Source: JBBRMW01 sp965246845
GTDB taxonomy: Bacteria; Chloroflexota; Anaerolineae; Aggregatilineales; UBA2796
Length of the DNA: 64,000 nucleotides
NCBI GenBank assembly: GCA_965246845.1
Contig: CBDFFR010000014.1
Span: 62,001-126,000 of the forward strand
Direction of reading: 5' to 3'
In this document: one piece after another, positions 49,909-58,395 of the stretch
Position numbering within the stretch: the first letter of the stretch is position 1
Layout: every line of letters starts with the position of its first letter
The notes under the pieces: generated by a model
Seen by the model: only the letters and a program-made list of their open reading frames with translations
The model's database searches: none
Told to the model about the DNA's origin: nothing
Program-made: the position numbers and the translations under genes

Positions 49909-50096
49909 AAGGACTCCCAACACCAACTCACCGACGCATCATAACCCAAACGCGCGCGCCTGTAAATTGAATGCGCGTCCGCGTCAGCCATGCGTCGACT
50001 TGACAGCAATCTGCTATTCAGTGTACTCTCGAAAAAATCGGCTTCTATTCTGGTCAAAAAACCGCCCAATCGGTTTATTTTTGGAGAGTAAAAATC

Positions 50097-50606
50097 GTGT
50101 CTGAAACACCTGTCACCCAACCGGAGAGCATTGTCATCGCGCGTTTTTCGGATTGCGATCCGTTCGGGCATCTGAACAACGCCCGCTACATCGACTACTT
50201 TCTGAACGCGCGCGAAGACCACCTCGCCACTTTCTACAATTTCCTGTTGTTTCAGCACACACAGCAGCATCAATCCGGCTGGGTGGTCTCGCACACGGAG
50301 ATTACCTACCTGCGTCCGGTGAAGGTCGTAGAGGCAGTGGTAATCCGTACTGCGCTGCTGCACTATTCCGATTCAGTGCTGGTCGTCGAGGGGGCGATGC
50401 TGGATAAAGACACGCGCAAATTAAAGGCGCTGTGCTGGTTTCAATTCGCCTATGTCAGCCTGCAAACCGGGCGCACCGCTTCACATCCCGACGACCTGAC
50501 GCAGCTTTTCCAGTCGATCTGCCTCCCGGCAACTATCTACGCCGATGGTTTTGCAAACCGCGTTGATTCACTTCGGAAAACGGGCGATGTGGTGCAAAGT
50601 AAGTAG
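50097..50606 (+). CDS. acyl-CoA thioesterase (4HBT hotdog fold)
   Basis: The 169-residue protein has the hotdog-fold 4HBT signature RFSDCDPFGHLNNARYIDYFLNAREDHL, with Asp and the GHLNN loop, then VVSHTEITYLRPVKVVEAVVIRT. Thioesterases of this type cleave acyl-CoA or acyl-carrier thioesters. The GTG at 50097 follows a GGAGAG ribosome site. The upstream 187 bases are AT-rich and include a plausible promoter region; no clear operator. Confidence 0.88.
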   Translation: MSETPVTQPESIVIARFSDCDPFGHLNNARYIDYFLNAREDHLATFYNFLLFQHTQQHQSGWVVSHTEITYLRPVKVVEAVVIRTALLHYSDSVLVVEGAMLDKDTRKLKALCWFQFAYVSLQTGRTASHPDDLTQLFQSICLPATIYADGFANRVDSLRKTGDVVQSK

Positions 50607-50618
50607 TCTGTGCGCGTA

Positions 50619-52115
50619 TCAGCCGTTCGTCAGGCGATGAAAGGTCGGCTTGAGCAGCGGGTAGAGTTCGAGGAAGGTTTCGTAGCGCTCCGCGTAGAAC
50701 GCCGACCGCACGCTATCCGGCTCGGTGAGCGTGCTTTCCGATTGGACTACGGAACGCAGTTCGCCATAATTTGAATACACACCCGCCGCCATTCCCCCCA
50801 GCAGCGCCGCGCCGACCCCCGCCTTCTCTGTGCCGCTCGCGAGGCGCAACGGACGCCCCAGCACATCCGCGACGATTTGCCGCCAGATCGGGCTGGCAAG
50901 CCCGTTACCGCTCGCGACTGCCTCATGCAGCGGCGCGCCGAGACTGAGCATCAAATCCACAATTTGACGCAAGCCGAACGCGACCCCTTCCATGACCGCC
51001 CGCGCCAGATGGCCGCGCCCGTGTCCGAGCGTCAGGCCAATGAACGCGCCGCGCGCCCCGGCATCCATCAGCGGGGAGCGTTCGCCCACCAGATAGGGCA
51101 AGAAGAGCAGCCCATCCGCCCCAGGCGGGACCTCGTTCGCCGCGTTCGCAAGCTGGTCGTAAGCGGTCGGGTCGGCAGTGAGCGCCAGCGTGTCACGCAA
51201 CCAGCGCAGCGATAACCCCGCGGAAAGGCTCGCGCCGAGCAGATACCAGCGGTCCGGCGGTGCGTGGCAGAACGTATGCAGCCGCAAATGTGGGTCCGCA
51301 TCCGGCGCGGCGAGCGGGGCAAAGACCTGCCCGCCTGTGCCAAGCGTGATCGAGCCGCGTCCGGGGTCGAGCAGACCGTTACCGAGCGCCTGCGCGCATT
51401 GATCCGCGCAGCCCATCGCGACCGGGATGCCCGCCGCAAGCCCGAGGGCTTCCGCCGCCGCGCGCGTGAGTTCGCCCGCCCGGTCCGCGCTTTGCAGGAT
51501 TTTCGGGAACAGCGACATAGGCAGGCCAAGCGCATCGATAATCTCTGGAGACCAATCGCGGGCGCGTACATCGAAAAGGCCGGTCGCGGAGCCATCGCTG
51601 GGGTCCATTGCGGCTTCGCCCGTCAGGTAATAGCGCAGGGCGTCCTTCGGCGTGAGCGCAACGTTGGCGCGGTCCAGAACTTCCGGCGTATGTTTGCGCA
51701 TCCAGAGCAGGGTCGCGGCCATGAACCCGGCGGCGGGCGCGGTCCCGGCCACTTGCGCGAGGGTCGCTTTGCCGATCAATTCGGTAATTTCATCAACTTC
51801 GGCGCGGCTGCGTTGATCCGGCCAGATGATCGCATTGCCGACCGGAGCGCCCGCCGTGTCGAAGAGCGCGCAGCCGTGCATTTGCCCGGAAAAGCCGATT
51901 CCCGCGATGTCGCGCGTCCACGCTTTCGCTGTCGCCTCCCGAACCGCCGCGCAGGTCGCGTCCCACCAATCGGCGGTCAATTGTTCAGCGTAGCCCGGCT
52001 GCGGGATCAGGATCGGGTATTCACGCTGACCGACGCCGCGCACCTCGCCTGTCTCCGTGACGATGACCGCTTTCACGCTGGATGTGCCGAGATCGATGCC
52101 GAGGAGATGCGTCAT
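50619..52115 (-). CDS. xylB: xylulokinase (FGGY family)
   Basis: The 498-residue protein is an FGGY carbohydrate kinase of the xylulokinase type: LLGIDLGTSSVKAVIV at the N-terminus, the substrate segment GIGFSGQMHGCALFD, NAIIWPDQRS, MGCADQCAQALGNGL, the ATP motif TLGTGGQV and the C-terminal FLPYLVGERSPLMDAGARGAFIGL. It phosphorylates D-xylulose for the pentose phosphate pathway. Its ATG overlaps the TGA of the MFS gene by 4 bases. No xylose isomerase is seen, so the sugar source is elsewhere or the substrate differs. Confidence 0.9.
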   Translation of the reverse strand: MTHLLGIDLGTSSVKAVIVTETGEVRGVGQREYPILIPQPGYAEQLTADWWDATCAAVREATAKAWTRDIAGIGFSGQMHGCALFDTAGAPVGNAIIWPDQRSRAEVDEITELIGKATLAQVAGTAPAAGFMAATLLWMRKHTPEVLDRANVALTPKDALRYYLTGEAAMDPSDGSATGLFDVRARDWSPEIIDALGLPMSLFPKILQSADRAGELTRAAAEALGLAAGIPVAMGCADQCAQALGNGLLDPGRGSITLGTGGQVFAPLAAPDADPHLRLHTFCHAPPDRWYLLGASLSAGLSLRWLRDTLALTADPTAYDQLANAANEVPPGADGLLFLPYLVGERSPLMDAGARGAFIGLTLGHGRGHLARAVMEGVAFGLRQIVDLMLSLGAPLHEAVASGNGLASPIWRQIVADVLGRPLRLASGTEKAGVGAALLGGMAAGVYSNYGELRSVVQSESTLTEPDSVRSAFYAERYETFLELYPLLKPTFHRLTNG

Positions 52116-53419
52116 ACCGGGACAGGCTCTTCTATAGGTTCATCATTGATGATAACGGGCGCGGGTTCGGCGGCTTCCCAGCGGTCGATGCGCCGCAGCA
52201 GCAGCGCCCATATCGCGAGCGGGACCATGCTCGCAAATCCTGTTGCGAACACAACCGGGCGCACCGCATCCCCATAAACGCCGTTGGTCGCGACCCCAGT
52301 AACAATCGTGCTGATCACGGTCGCGAGCTGGAACCCGGCCAGATCGAGCGAGAACATGCGGCCAAGATAGGAATCCGGCACGATCTTCTGGATGATCGCG
52401 GAACTATACGTCCAATAGATACTGCTGCCCATCGCCTTGACGACGAGCGCCCCCGCCGCGAGCAACAGCGCCCCGGCGCTCCCGAAGAGGAACCAGCCGA
52501 CCGTGATGCACGCATAGCCGACAATGACGAAGCGGCGCATACGTTCTGGTGTGCCATTGTTGACACGCTGCATCAGCGCCGGACCCAATACCGCGCCGAC
52601 CCCGAAGAACGCATAGAACAGGCCGAGCGAACCCGCGCCGTCCTTGCCGACGACGAAAATCTGTGTGGCGTAGATGATCATCAGCGCGTCGATGCTGCCC
52701 ACGCTCCCGCCAAGTTTGATCAGCAGCGAGGCCGCGACCGCCGGATGCGCTCTCGCGTAGCGCAGACCATCGAGCAGGCCGCGACGATTTGGTATCCCGG
52801 CAGAAGTGGTCACTTCGACCGCGCGCTCATGCACAGCGCGGCGCGGTATCGAAAGGATGAATGCCGCCGACAGCGCAAAACTGCCGGCGTCGATCACGAG
52901 CGCGAGCGGCGTCCCCAGCGTGGCCGCGACGACTCCGCCAATCGCCGCGCCCGCTGCCAGCATCACCGACCATGTGACGGACCCCAGCACGTTTGCCTGC
53001 ACGAGGTCTTCCGGCGCAATCAGGCTCGGCAGGATGGCCGACCGCGCAGGCTCGAACAGCGCGGAGAAGCACGATTGCAGGATCACGAGGATGTATACCA
53101 GCGGCAGACGACTGGCATCCGTCGCGAGCAGGAGCGTCAGGACGATCAGCACGCGCGCGGCATCGCTGATGATCAGCAGTTGCCGCCGATCCGCCCGATC
53201 CACCAGCACGCCCGCGAAGGGACCAATCAGCAGCGGCGGCAGGAAGCGCGCAAGCAACAAACCGCTCACCGCGAGACCTGCGTTTTCGCCGCCGTAGCGC
53301 GTCACGAGCGCGGAAAGCGCGATCAGGCTGAACCAGTCGCCCAGCAGGCTGACCGCCTGCGCATACCACAAGCGCGCGAAGCCGGGGTTACGCCGCAGCA
53401 GCGCGAGATAGCCTCTCAC
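52112..53419 (-). CDS. MFS transporter (MdtH/enterobactin-exporter-like)
   Basis: The 435-residue protein has 12 expected membrane helices. It starts with RGYLALLRRNPGFARLWYAQAVSLLGDWF, the usual start of this MFS branch, and contains the loop ARFLPPLLIGPFAGVLVDRADRR between helices 2 and 3 and a second-half SLGLFYAFFGVGAVLGP. The family exports drugs or siderophores or has unknown cargo. The GTG at 53419 overlaps the fprA-like stop by 4 bases, and its own stop overlaps xylB; this three-gene coupling has no obvious metabolic reason. Confidence 0.88.
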   Translation of the reverse strand: MRGYLALLRRNPGFARLWYAQAVSLLGDWFSLIALSALVTRYGGENAGLAVSGLLLARFLPPLLIGPFAGVLVDRADRRQLLIISDAARVLIVLTLLLATDASRLPLVYILVILQSCFSALFEPARSAILPSLIAPEDLVQANVLGSVTWSVMLAAGAAIGGVVAATLGTPLALVIDAGSFALSAAFILSIPRRAVHERAVEVTTSAGIPNRRGLLDGLRYARAHPAVAASLLIKLGGSVGSIDALMIIYATQIFVVGKDGAGSLGLFYAFFGVGAVLGPALMQRVNNGTPERMRRFVIVGYACITVGWFLFGSAGALLLAAGALVVKAMGSSIYWTYSSAIIQKIVPDSYLGRMFSLDLAGFQLATVISTIVTGVATNGVYGDAVRPVVFATGFASMVPLAIWALLLRRIDRWEAAEPAPVIINDEPIEEPVPV

Positions 53420-54840
53420 GTCGCCTGCGGTTCTTTGGTCTGCGCCGCCTGTTCCGCGATGGCGACCATCTCCGGCACGCGGTAGACCTTCACGCGCGGA
53501 CGGCCTTTCGGCACGCCTGCGGCTTTTTCCGCGGTGTCGAGCGCTTGCCAATCGGCATAAGTGAAGTAATCCGGCTTGCGTGCGGTGAGCAGCGCTTCGA
53601 CAGCCGCGCGCGATGCCAGCGCCGGGTCGAGCGCCGGGAACTGCTTTATATCTTCAAGCAGCGAACTCACCGTATCCGCGCTGTCGGGGCGGTTCGTGCC
53701 GATGATGCCGCTCGGTCCGCGCTTGATCCAGCCGACCGCATATTCCCCGACGACGAGCTTGCCTGCCAATGGGTCGGAGACGCGCCCCTTGATGTTCGGG
53801 ATCACGCCTGCCTTCGCATCGAATGGCACATCAGGCAGCGGCACGCCTGTATAGCCGATGCTGCGGAAGATGATGTCGATGGGCAGCGTCTCGAAATTCT
53901 CTGTCGCTTTCGGACGGAGCGAACCATCCGGGGATTGCACCAGTTCGTTACGCACCAGTTTGAGCGATTGCACCTTGCCCTCGCCCATAATCTCGACGGG
54001 CGAGACGAGGAAGCGCATGATGATTTTGCGCGGCCTGCCCGCTGCGCCGCGCTCGATGAAGAGCGCAAGCGTTTCGAGGTTCCTTTCAGCTTCGGCGTCG
54101 CGCTGTTTGGCGAGCGCTTCCTTGCTCAGTGCGTCGGCCTGCCCCTCCACCGGGTCGATGATCACATCCGCTTCGACCAGCTCACCGAACTCCTTGAGTT
54201 CCTTGTTGGTGAAGGCGGCCTGCCCCGGACCGCGACGACCGAGCATGTAAATTTCGCGGATGTTGCTCTTCGCCAGCGCATCGAGCGCATATTCCGCGAT
54301 GTCGGTCTTGGTGAGTTCTTCCGGGCTGCTGGCGAGGATGCGCGCTACATCCATCGCGACGTTGCCATTGCCGACGACGGCGGCTCGCGTCCCGCTCAGG
54401 TCGAATTGCAGGTCGGCGTAATCGGGATGCGCGTTGTACCACGCGACGAACTCCGTAGCGGCATGGCTGCCGGGCAGCGCCTCGCCGGGGATGCTCAGGC
54501 GGCGGTCGGTCTGCGCGCCGACAGCGTAGATAATCGCGTGGTAGCGGGTTTTGAGGTCCGCGAGCGTGACATCCTTGCCAAATTCGACGTTGCCATAGAA
54601 GCAAAATTGCGGGTTGGCCGCGATTTTGTCATATACGACCGTCACGCGCTTGATTTCCTGATGGTCCGGCGCGACGCCGCCGCGCACCAATCCAAACGGA
54701 GTCGGCAACCGATCATACATATCGATTTCGACGGTGAATTGCTTCTGCTTGAACAGGGAGTCGGCAGCATAAAAGCCCGACGGCCCCGATCCGATGATCG
54801 CCACGCGCAACGGCTGTTCCACCGTCCCAATATCCGGCAT
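53416..54840 (-). CDS. ferredoxin/adrenodoxin-type NADP reductase (FprA-like)
   Basis: The 474-residue flavoprotein starts with the FAD motif VAIIGSGPSGFYAADSL and the FprA/adrenodoxin-reductase signature YDRLPTPFGLVRGGVAPDHQEIK. It then has the NADP-binding VVGNGNVAMDVARIL and GRRGPGQAAFTNKELKE, and near the end WIKRGPSGIIGTNRPDSADTV. It moves electrons between NADPH and ferredoxin or a related iron-sulfur protein. I chose the ATG at 54840, behind a GAGGT site. It is the first gene of the run fprA-like, MFS, xylB. Confidence 0.92.
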   Translation of the reverse strand: MPDIGTVEQPLRVAIIGSGPSGFYAADSLFKQKQFTVEIDMYDRLPTPFGLVRGGVAPDHQEIKRVTVVYDKIAANPQFCFYGNVEFGKDVTLADLKTRYHAIIYAVGAQTDRRLSIPGEALPGSHAATEFVAWYNAHPDYADLQFDLSGTRAAVVGNGNVAMDVARILASSPEELTKTDIAEYALDALAKSNIREIYMLGRRGPGQAAFTNKELKEFGELVEADVIIDPVEGQADALSKEALAKQRDAEAERNLETLALFIERGAAGRPRKIIMRFLVSPVEIMGEGKVQSLKLVRNELVQSPDGSLRPKATENFETLPIDIIFRSIGYTGVPLPDVPFDAKAGVIPNIKGRVSDPLAGKLVVGEYAVGWIKRGPSGIIGTNRPDSADTVSSLLEDIKQFPALDPALASRAAVEALLTARKPDYFTYADWQALDTAEKAAGVPKGRPRVKVYRVPEMVAIAEQAAQTKEPQAT

Positions 54841-54926
54841 TGTTACCTCGAAGCTGTGTTCATTTTCACAAGGATTATACCGCATCCGGTGCTGGACCGA
54901 ATAGAATATATGTGCGGATGTTCACC

Positions 54927-55023
54927 ACTGCCCGGCCATGAATGGACCGGGCGATCACGGTCCGGTATCCCATTCGTTGAACAAACCAGACCGTAATAAC
55001 GCGGCGGCTTCAGCCCCGCGCGG
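54927..55023. repeat. family B three-hairpin element
   Basis: The copy begins ACTGCCCGGCCATGAATGG, continues with ACGGTC...GACCGT arms and ends GCGGCGGCTTCAGCCCCGC. It follows the stop of the queuosine transporter gene (read on the minus strand) and lies before the fprA-like promoter region. Confidence 0.75.
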
Positions 55024-55025
55024 CA

Positions 55026-55727
55026 TTATCCTCGCGCGTTCGTACTCGACATTCTCCCAAGCGGCAGCGGATTGAAATTCGTCTCGCGGTCGTAATAATC
55101 CTCGTTCTCGATGCGCTTGAGCGCGTTCACGACGAGATACGTCACCGGGGTAAACGCGACTTCGACGCCGACCTTGAACAGGTAATTGGAGACGACGAGG
55201 CTGGTGAAGGTCGCGTTGTCGAGCGTCCCGCCGAAGGCGATCAGCGTGAAGAGCAGCGTATCCACGCCCTCGCCCACGAGCGTCGAGCCGATGGTTCGCA
55301 TCCAGAGATTGCGCCCATTGCTCCAGACCTTCATCTTCGCGAGGATCACGCTGTTGCTCAATTCGCCCGCGAGAAACGCGATGAGGCTGCCGAGGACGAT
55401 GCGCGGCGTCTGGCCGAGGATCGCCTCATATGCCGCCTGGTTGTTCCAGCCTTCGGCGGGCGGCAATGTCTGCACAATGCTGAAAATCAGGACGGTCATC
55501 AGCAGCCAGAAGAAGCCATTCCAGATCACGCGCCGCGCCCGCTGGTAGCCGTACACTTCGGTCAGCACGTCCCCGAAAATGTAGCTGAGAGGGAACAGGA
55601 TCGTCCCGCCGTCGAAGGTGAACGGTCCCAAAATCAGGATTTTGGTCGAGGTCACGTTGGAGATGATCAGGACCGCAACGAACGCGGCGGTGATCACATC
55701 CAGCAGGCGATAATTCTTCGTATTCAT
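55026..55727 (-). CDS. yhhQ: queuosine precursor (VUT family) transporter
   Basis: The 233-residue protein has about six membrane helices and the VUT/YhhQ motifs: IISNVTSTKILILGPFTFDGGTILFPLSYIFGDVLTEVYGYQRARRVIW split over about residues 20-68, then LIAFLAGELSNSVILAKMKVW and RTIGSTLVGEGVDTLLF. The family imports queuosine precursors (preQ0/preQ1). No queuosine biosynthesis gene or preQ1 riboswitch is apparent nearby. The gene lies between two family B elements. Confidence 0.9.
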   Translation of the reverse strand: MNTKNYRLLDVITAAFVAVLIISNVTSTKILILGPFTFDGGTILFPLSYIFGDVLTEVYGYQRARRVIWNGFFWLLMTVLIFSIVQTLPPAEGWNNQAAYEAILGQTPRIVLGSLIAFLAGELSNSVILAKMKVWSNGRNLWMRTIGSTLVGEGVDTLLFTLIAFGGTLDNATFTSLVVSNYLFKVGVEVAFTPVTYLVVNALKRIENEDYYDRETNFNPLPLGRMSSTNARG

Positions 55728-55746
55728 AGCGATTTCCCGATACAGC

Positions 55747-55832
55747 GCTGCCCGGCCATCAATAGACCGGGCGACTACGGTAGACTCTCACAAACGCTAT
55801 CGAACCGTAACAGCGCGGCGGAGCGAGCTGCG
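55747..55832. repeat. family B three-hairpin element, shortened
   Basis: The copy has GCCCGGCCATCAATAGACC with GGGC, then TACGGT...ACCGTA and a decayed third stem GCGGCGGAGCGAGCTGC. It lies just upstream of the queuosine transporter start on the minus strand. Confidence 0.65.
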
Positions 55833-55838
55833 GATACG

Positions 55839-56543
55839 TTATACCGTTTCGGTCGGCTTCGCGCCCTTGCCACGATTGCGGATCGCGGCGCGAATTTCCG
55901 GGTCGCGCGCGAAGTGCAGGACGACAGGCAGCACGGAGATAAAGAGGATCACGACGATGATCGGCAGCAAAATCTTGTCGATTTCATCCGGCTGGATGTG
56001 CAGCGTCTGGATCAGCCAGTTGCCGAGGAAGTAGCCCGCCAGCGTCACGCCGAGCGCCCAGAGCGCCCCGCCAATGATATTGAACATCAGGAACATGCGA
56101 TATTGCATGTGGCCGACGCCCGCGACGATGGGCGCGAAAGTCCGCACGACCGGGATGAAGCGCGCAAGGATGATCGTTTTGCCGCCGTGCTTCTCGTAGA
56201 AGGCCTGCGCACGGACGATGTTCTTCTTGTGGAAGAGGATGTTGTCTTCGCGCTGGAAGAGGCGCACGCCGACGCGCCGCCCGAAGGCGTAGCCGACGTT
56301 ATCCCCGATGACCGCGCAGAGGAAGAAGCCGACCAGCAAAATCGGGAGCGAAAACGAGAGCGCGGGGGTGTTCGTCTTGACGGCGAGTTCGTGCAGGACC
56401 GTTTCGCCTGCGCTTGAGGCGAGGAACCCGGCGGTGAAGAGCAGACTATCGCCCGGCAGGAAGAAGCCGATCAGCAGCCCGGACTCAGCGAAAATGATAG
56501 CGAACAGCCCGATGTACCCGACTGTCCTGATAAGCTCGACCAT
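55839..56543 (-). CDS. DedA-family membrane protein
   Basis: The 234-residue protein has five to six hydrophobic segments and the DedA (SNARE-associated Golgi protein) motifs: FAESGLLIGFFLPGDSLLFTAGFLA near the start, GDNVGYAFGRRVG, the FYEKHGGKTIILARFIPVVRTFAPIVAGVGHM stretch (FxxRxxPxxR-like) and WALGVTLAGYFLGNW. DedA proteins include phospholipid scramblases needed for lipid-carrier recycling. I chose the ATG at 56543 (MVELIRTVG). Confidence 0.9.
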   Translation of the reverse strand: MVELIRTVGYIGLFAIIFAESGLLIGFFLPGDSLLFTAGFLASSAGETVLHELAVKTNTPALSFSLPILLVGFFLCAVIGDNVGYAFGRRVGVRLFQREDNILFHKKNIVRAQAFYEKHGGKTIILARFIPVVRTFAPIVAGVGHMQYRMFLMFNIIGGALWALGVTLAGYFLGNWLIQTLHIQPDEIDKILLPIIVVILFISVLPVVLHFARDPEIRAAIRNRGKGAKPTETV

Positions 56544-56701
56544 GCGGCGGCTCCTTATACTCGTCTTTTGATAAGACACCAGCGGCGCATTATATCAGTA
56601 CGCACGACGTTGGCAATGGGTCACGGAGGTAATGTTATTTGACCGTGAGATCGGCTTCCGCGTGCCTGGCTTCGGTGCTATCCCGCAGCTCACTGTGACT
56701 T

Positions 56702-57523
56702 TCACGCATAGAAACGCGCGACCATGCGATCCCACAGGCGAGCCGGGAGCATCCGGTGCAGCATGGGCATCATGCGCGCCGTTGTGCCAATTTTGTAACG
56801 AGCGCGTGGGCGCTGTGTCTGCATCACGTTGAGGATGGTGCTGGCGACCTGTTCCGCCGTGATATACCCGGTCGATTGTTGCGAGAGGCGGCGAAAGGCA
56901 TCAATGATCGGGCGGTACGGGCTGTCCGGCGCGGATTGGATAGATTCGACCGTCGCTGTGGCAAGCGGCGTCGATACCGGACCGGGTTGAATGACAGTCA
57001 CGCGGATACCAAACGGCCTGACCTCGAAACGTAGCGCATCGCTGATCGATTCAACTGCATATTTGGTCGCGTGGTATGCGCCTGCCAGTGGGAATGTGAA
57101 TTCGCCGCCCGCTGAACCGATATTGATGATATGTCCGCTGCGCTGCCGGCGCATCGCGGGGAGTACAAGCTGCGTCAAACGAACCAGCCCGAATACATTG
57201 GTCTCGAATTGCCGCCGCCATGCTTCCGGCATGACCTCTTCGATAGCTCCCATCTGGCCGTAGCCCGCGTTATTGATGAGGACATCGACTGCGCCGTGTT
57301 TTGCTTCGATTTCGCGCACAGCGGCGGACATTGACTTCTCATCGGTCACATCGAGCAGGATTGGCATTGCGCCTACGGCTTCGACGGATGAAAACGTGTC
57401 CATGCGGCGTACCCCGCCATAAGTGACATAGCCTGCTGCGACTGCTTGTTTGGCGGTTGCATTGCCGATGCCTGAATTGCTGCCCGTGATGAGGATGACC
57501 TGTGGTTTTCTTGCTTGTGACAT
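56702..57523 (-). CDS. short-chain dehydrogenase/reductase
   Basis: The 273-residue protein is a classical SDR: ILITGSNSGIGNATAKQAV, DVLINNAGYGQMG, the Ser in IINIGSAGGEF and YHATKYAVES (YxxxK), followed by the PGPVSTPLA segment. The subgroup is the 3-ketosteroid or 17-beta-type oxidoreductase-like SDRs often activated by MerR regulators. The ATG at 57523 follows a GGGAG site. A MerR-type promoter lies 35 bases upstream, shared with the divergent MerR gene, so it is probably the target of that regulator. Confidence 0.9.
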   Translation of the reverse strand: MSQARKPQVILITGSNSGIGNATAKQAVAAGYVTYGGVRRMDTFSSVEAVGAMPILLDVTDEKSMSAAVREIEAKHGAVDVLINNAGYGQMGAIEEVMPEAWRRQFETNVFGLVRLTQLVLPAMRRQRSGHIINIGSAGGEFTFPLAGAYHATKYAVESISDALRFEVRPFGIRVTVIQPGPVSTPLATATVESIQSAPDSPYRPIIDAFRRLSQQSTGYITAEQVASTILNVMQTQRPRARYKIGTTARMMPMLHRMLPARLWDRMVARFYA

Positions 57524-57557
57524 TGCCCATTTGCTCCCTGTGAAGTTCAATGAAAGC

Positions 57558-57589
57558 AGTGTACACTCTGGAGCATACTCCAGAGTCAA
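57558..57589 (-). promoter_or_regulatory. MerR-type promoter and operator of the SDR gene
   Basis: On the minus strand TTGACT (57589-57584) and TACACT (57563-57558) are spaced by 20 bases, longer than the usual 17. The spacer holds most of a perfect 9-base inverted repeat ACTCTGGAG / CTCCAGAGT (57565-57573 and 57578-57586) around CATA. An overlong spacer with a dyad inside is the hallmark of MerR-activated promoters. It reads toward the SDR gene; the MerR gene starts 10 bases beyond on the other strand. Confidence 0.8.
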
Positions 57590-57598
57590 GAGGTGAAA

Positions 57599-57964
57599 AT
57601 GCGAATTGGTGAAGTGGCACGTTGCACCGGATTAAGCGTCGATACGCTGCGGTTCTATGAAAAGCGCGGCCTGCTGACCGATGCTCACTTCGAGCGCATG
57701 GAAAGCGGCTATCGCAAATACAACAAAGCGGCTATCGAGCGCTTGCGGCTCATCAAAGGCACGCAGGCCGCAGGTTTCACGCTCAACGAGATCGGCATGT
57801 TATTCGAGCGCTGGGAAGCCAACGAACTCACCAGTCGCGAGATTGCCGCGCAGCTCACCGAAAAATGCAACGAAATCGCGGCAAAGATCGCGGAATTACA
57901 GCAGGTGCAGGTCTATCTGGAACAGAAGATTTGTGCGGTGACGGGTGTTTCAGTTGCCCAGTAA
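57599..57964 (+). CDS. MerR-family transcriptional regulator
   Basis: The 121-residue protein starts MRIGEVARCTGLSVDTLRFYEKRGLL, the MerR winged-helix signature, followed by the dimer helix (AAQLTEKCNEIAAKIAELQQVQVYLEQKI). A lone Cys near the C-terminus (KICAVTG) may be a sensor residue, but no metal-binding cluster is evident. The ATG at 57599 is behind an AGAGGTG site; a GTG two codons earlier is possible. It is divergent from the SDR gene with an operator between them. Confidence 0.92.
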   Translation: MRIGEVARCTGLSVDTLRFYEKRGLLTDAHFERMESGYRKYNKAAIERLRLIKGTQAAGFTLNEIGMLFERWEANELTSREIAAQLTEKCNEIAAKIAELQQVQVYLEQKICAVTGVSVAQ

Positions 57965-57972
57965 AATCGGAG

Positions 57973-58389
57973 TCAAGGCATCTCTTCGCGCGGGCGTTCC
58001 CGCACCCGCAAGAAAATCTCAATCACCACAAGGCCAAGCGCGAGGAAGCCGCCCGTCACGAGGTTGAGCGTGCGGATCATCTGCAACCAGCCTGCGATCA
58101 CGACGAACAGCCCCACCCACATCGATTCACGGAGCATCATACCGCCGCTCGCGCTGAACCTGCCGACGAAACGGCGGTTGAGTATCCAGACGAAGGGCAG
58201 CGCGGTCCCGGTTGCCGCGATGTACAGCAATATGAAGAATATCCAGCGTGGAAAGGCGAGCGGCGTCACCGTCGTGACGAGCTGATAGAGCAGCGCCCAC
58301 CCGATCCCAGCCATCACGCCGGATGCGATCAGGACGCCATTTTGCCCGGCGAGGCGGCGTTTACGGTTGATTCCCGGTGCAGCGCTCAT
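57973..58389 (-). CDS. unknown four-helix membrane protein
   Basis: The 138-residue protein has a basic start (NRKRRLAGQNG) and four hydrophobic helices at about residues 18-40, 48-70, 88-106 and 112-128, with a short charged tail. I recognise no family; small size and helix pattern suggest a membrane accessory protein. It starts 6 bases after the iolB stop and is the last gene of the kinase operon. Confidence 0.65.
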   Translation of the reverse strand: MSAAPGINRKRRLAGQNGVLIASGVMAGIGWALLYQLVTTVTPLAFPRWIFFILLYIAATGTALPFVWILNRRFVGRFSASGGMMLRESMWVGLFVVIAGWLQMIRTLNLVTGGFLALGLVVIEIFLRVRERPREEMP

Positions 58390-58395
58390 GTGCGG

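Noticed and set aside
52082..54996. Two long plus-strand frames (467 and 483 codons) opposite the MFS and FprA-like genes
   Set aside because: Both are shadows of the third-base GC preference. The minus-strand genes have clear family motifs and 4-base overlaps with one another.
55728..55838. Possible preQ1 riboswitch before the queuosine transporter
   Set aside because: The gap is mostly a family B element, and I see no preQ1-type pseudoknot core or A-rich tail before the start.
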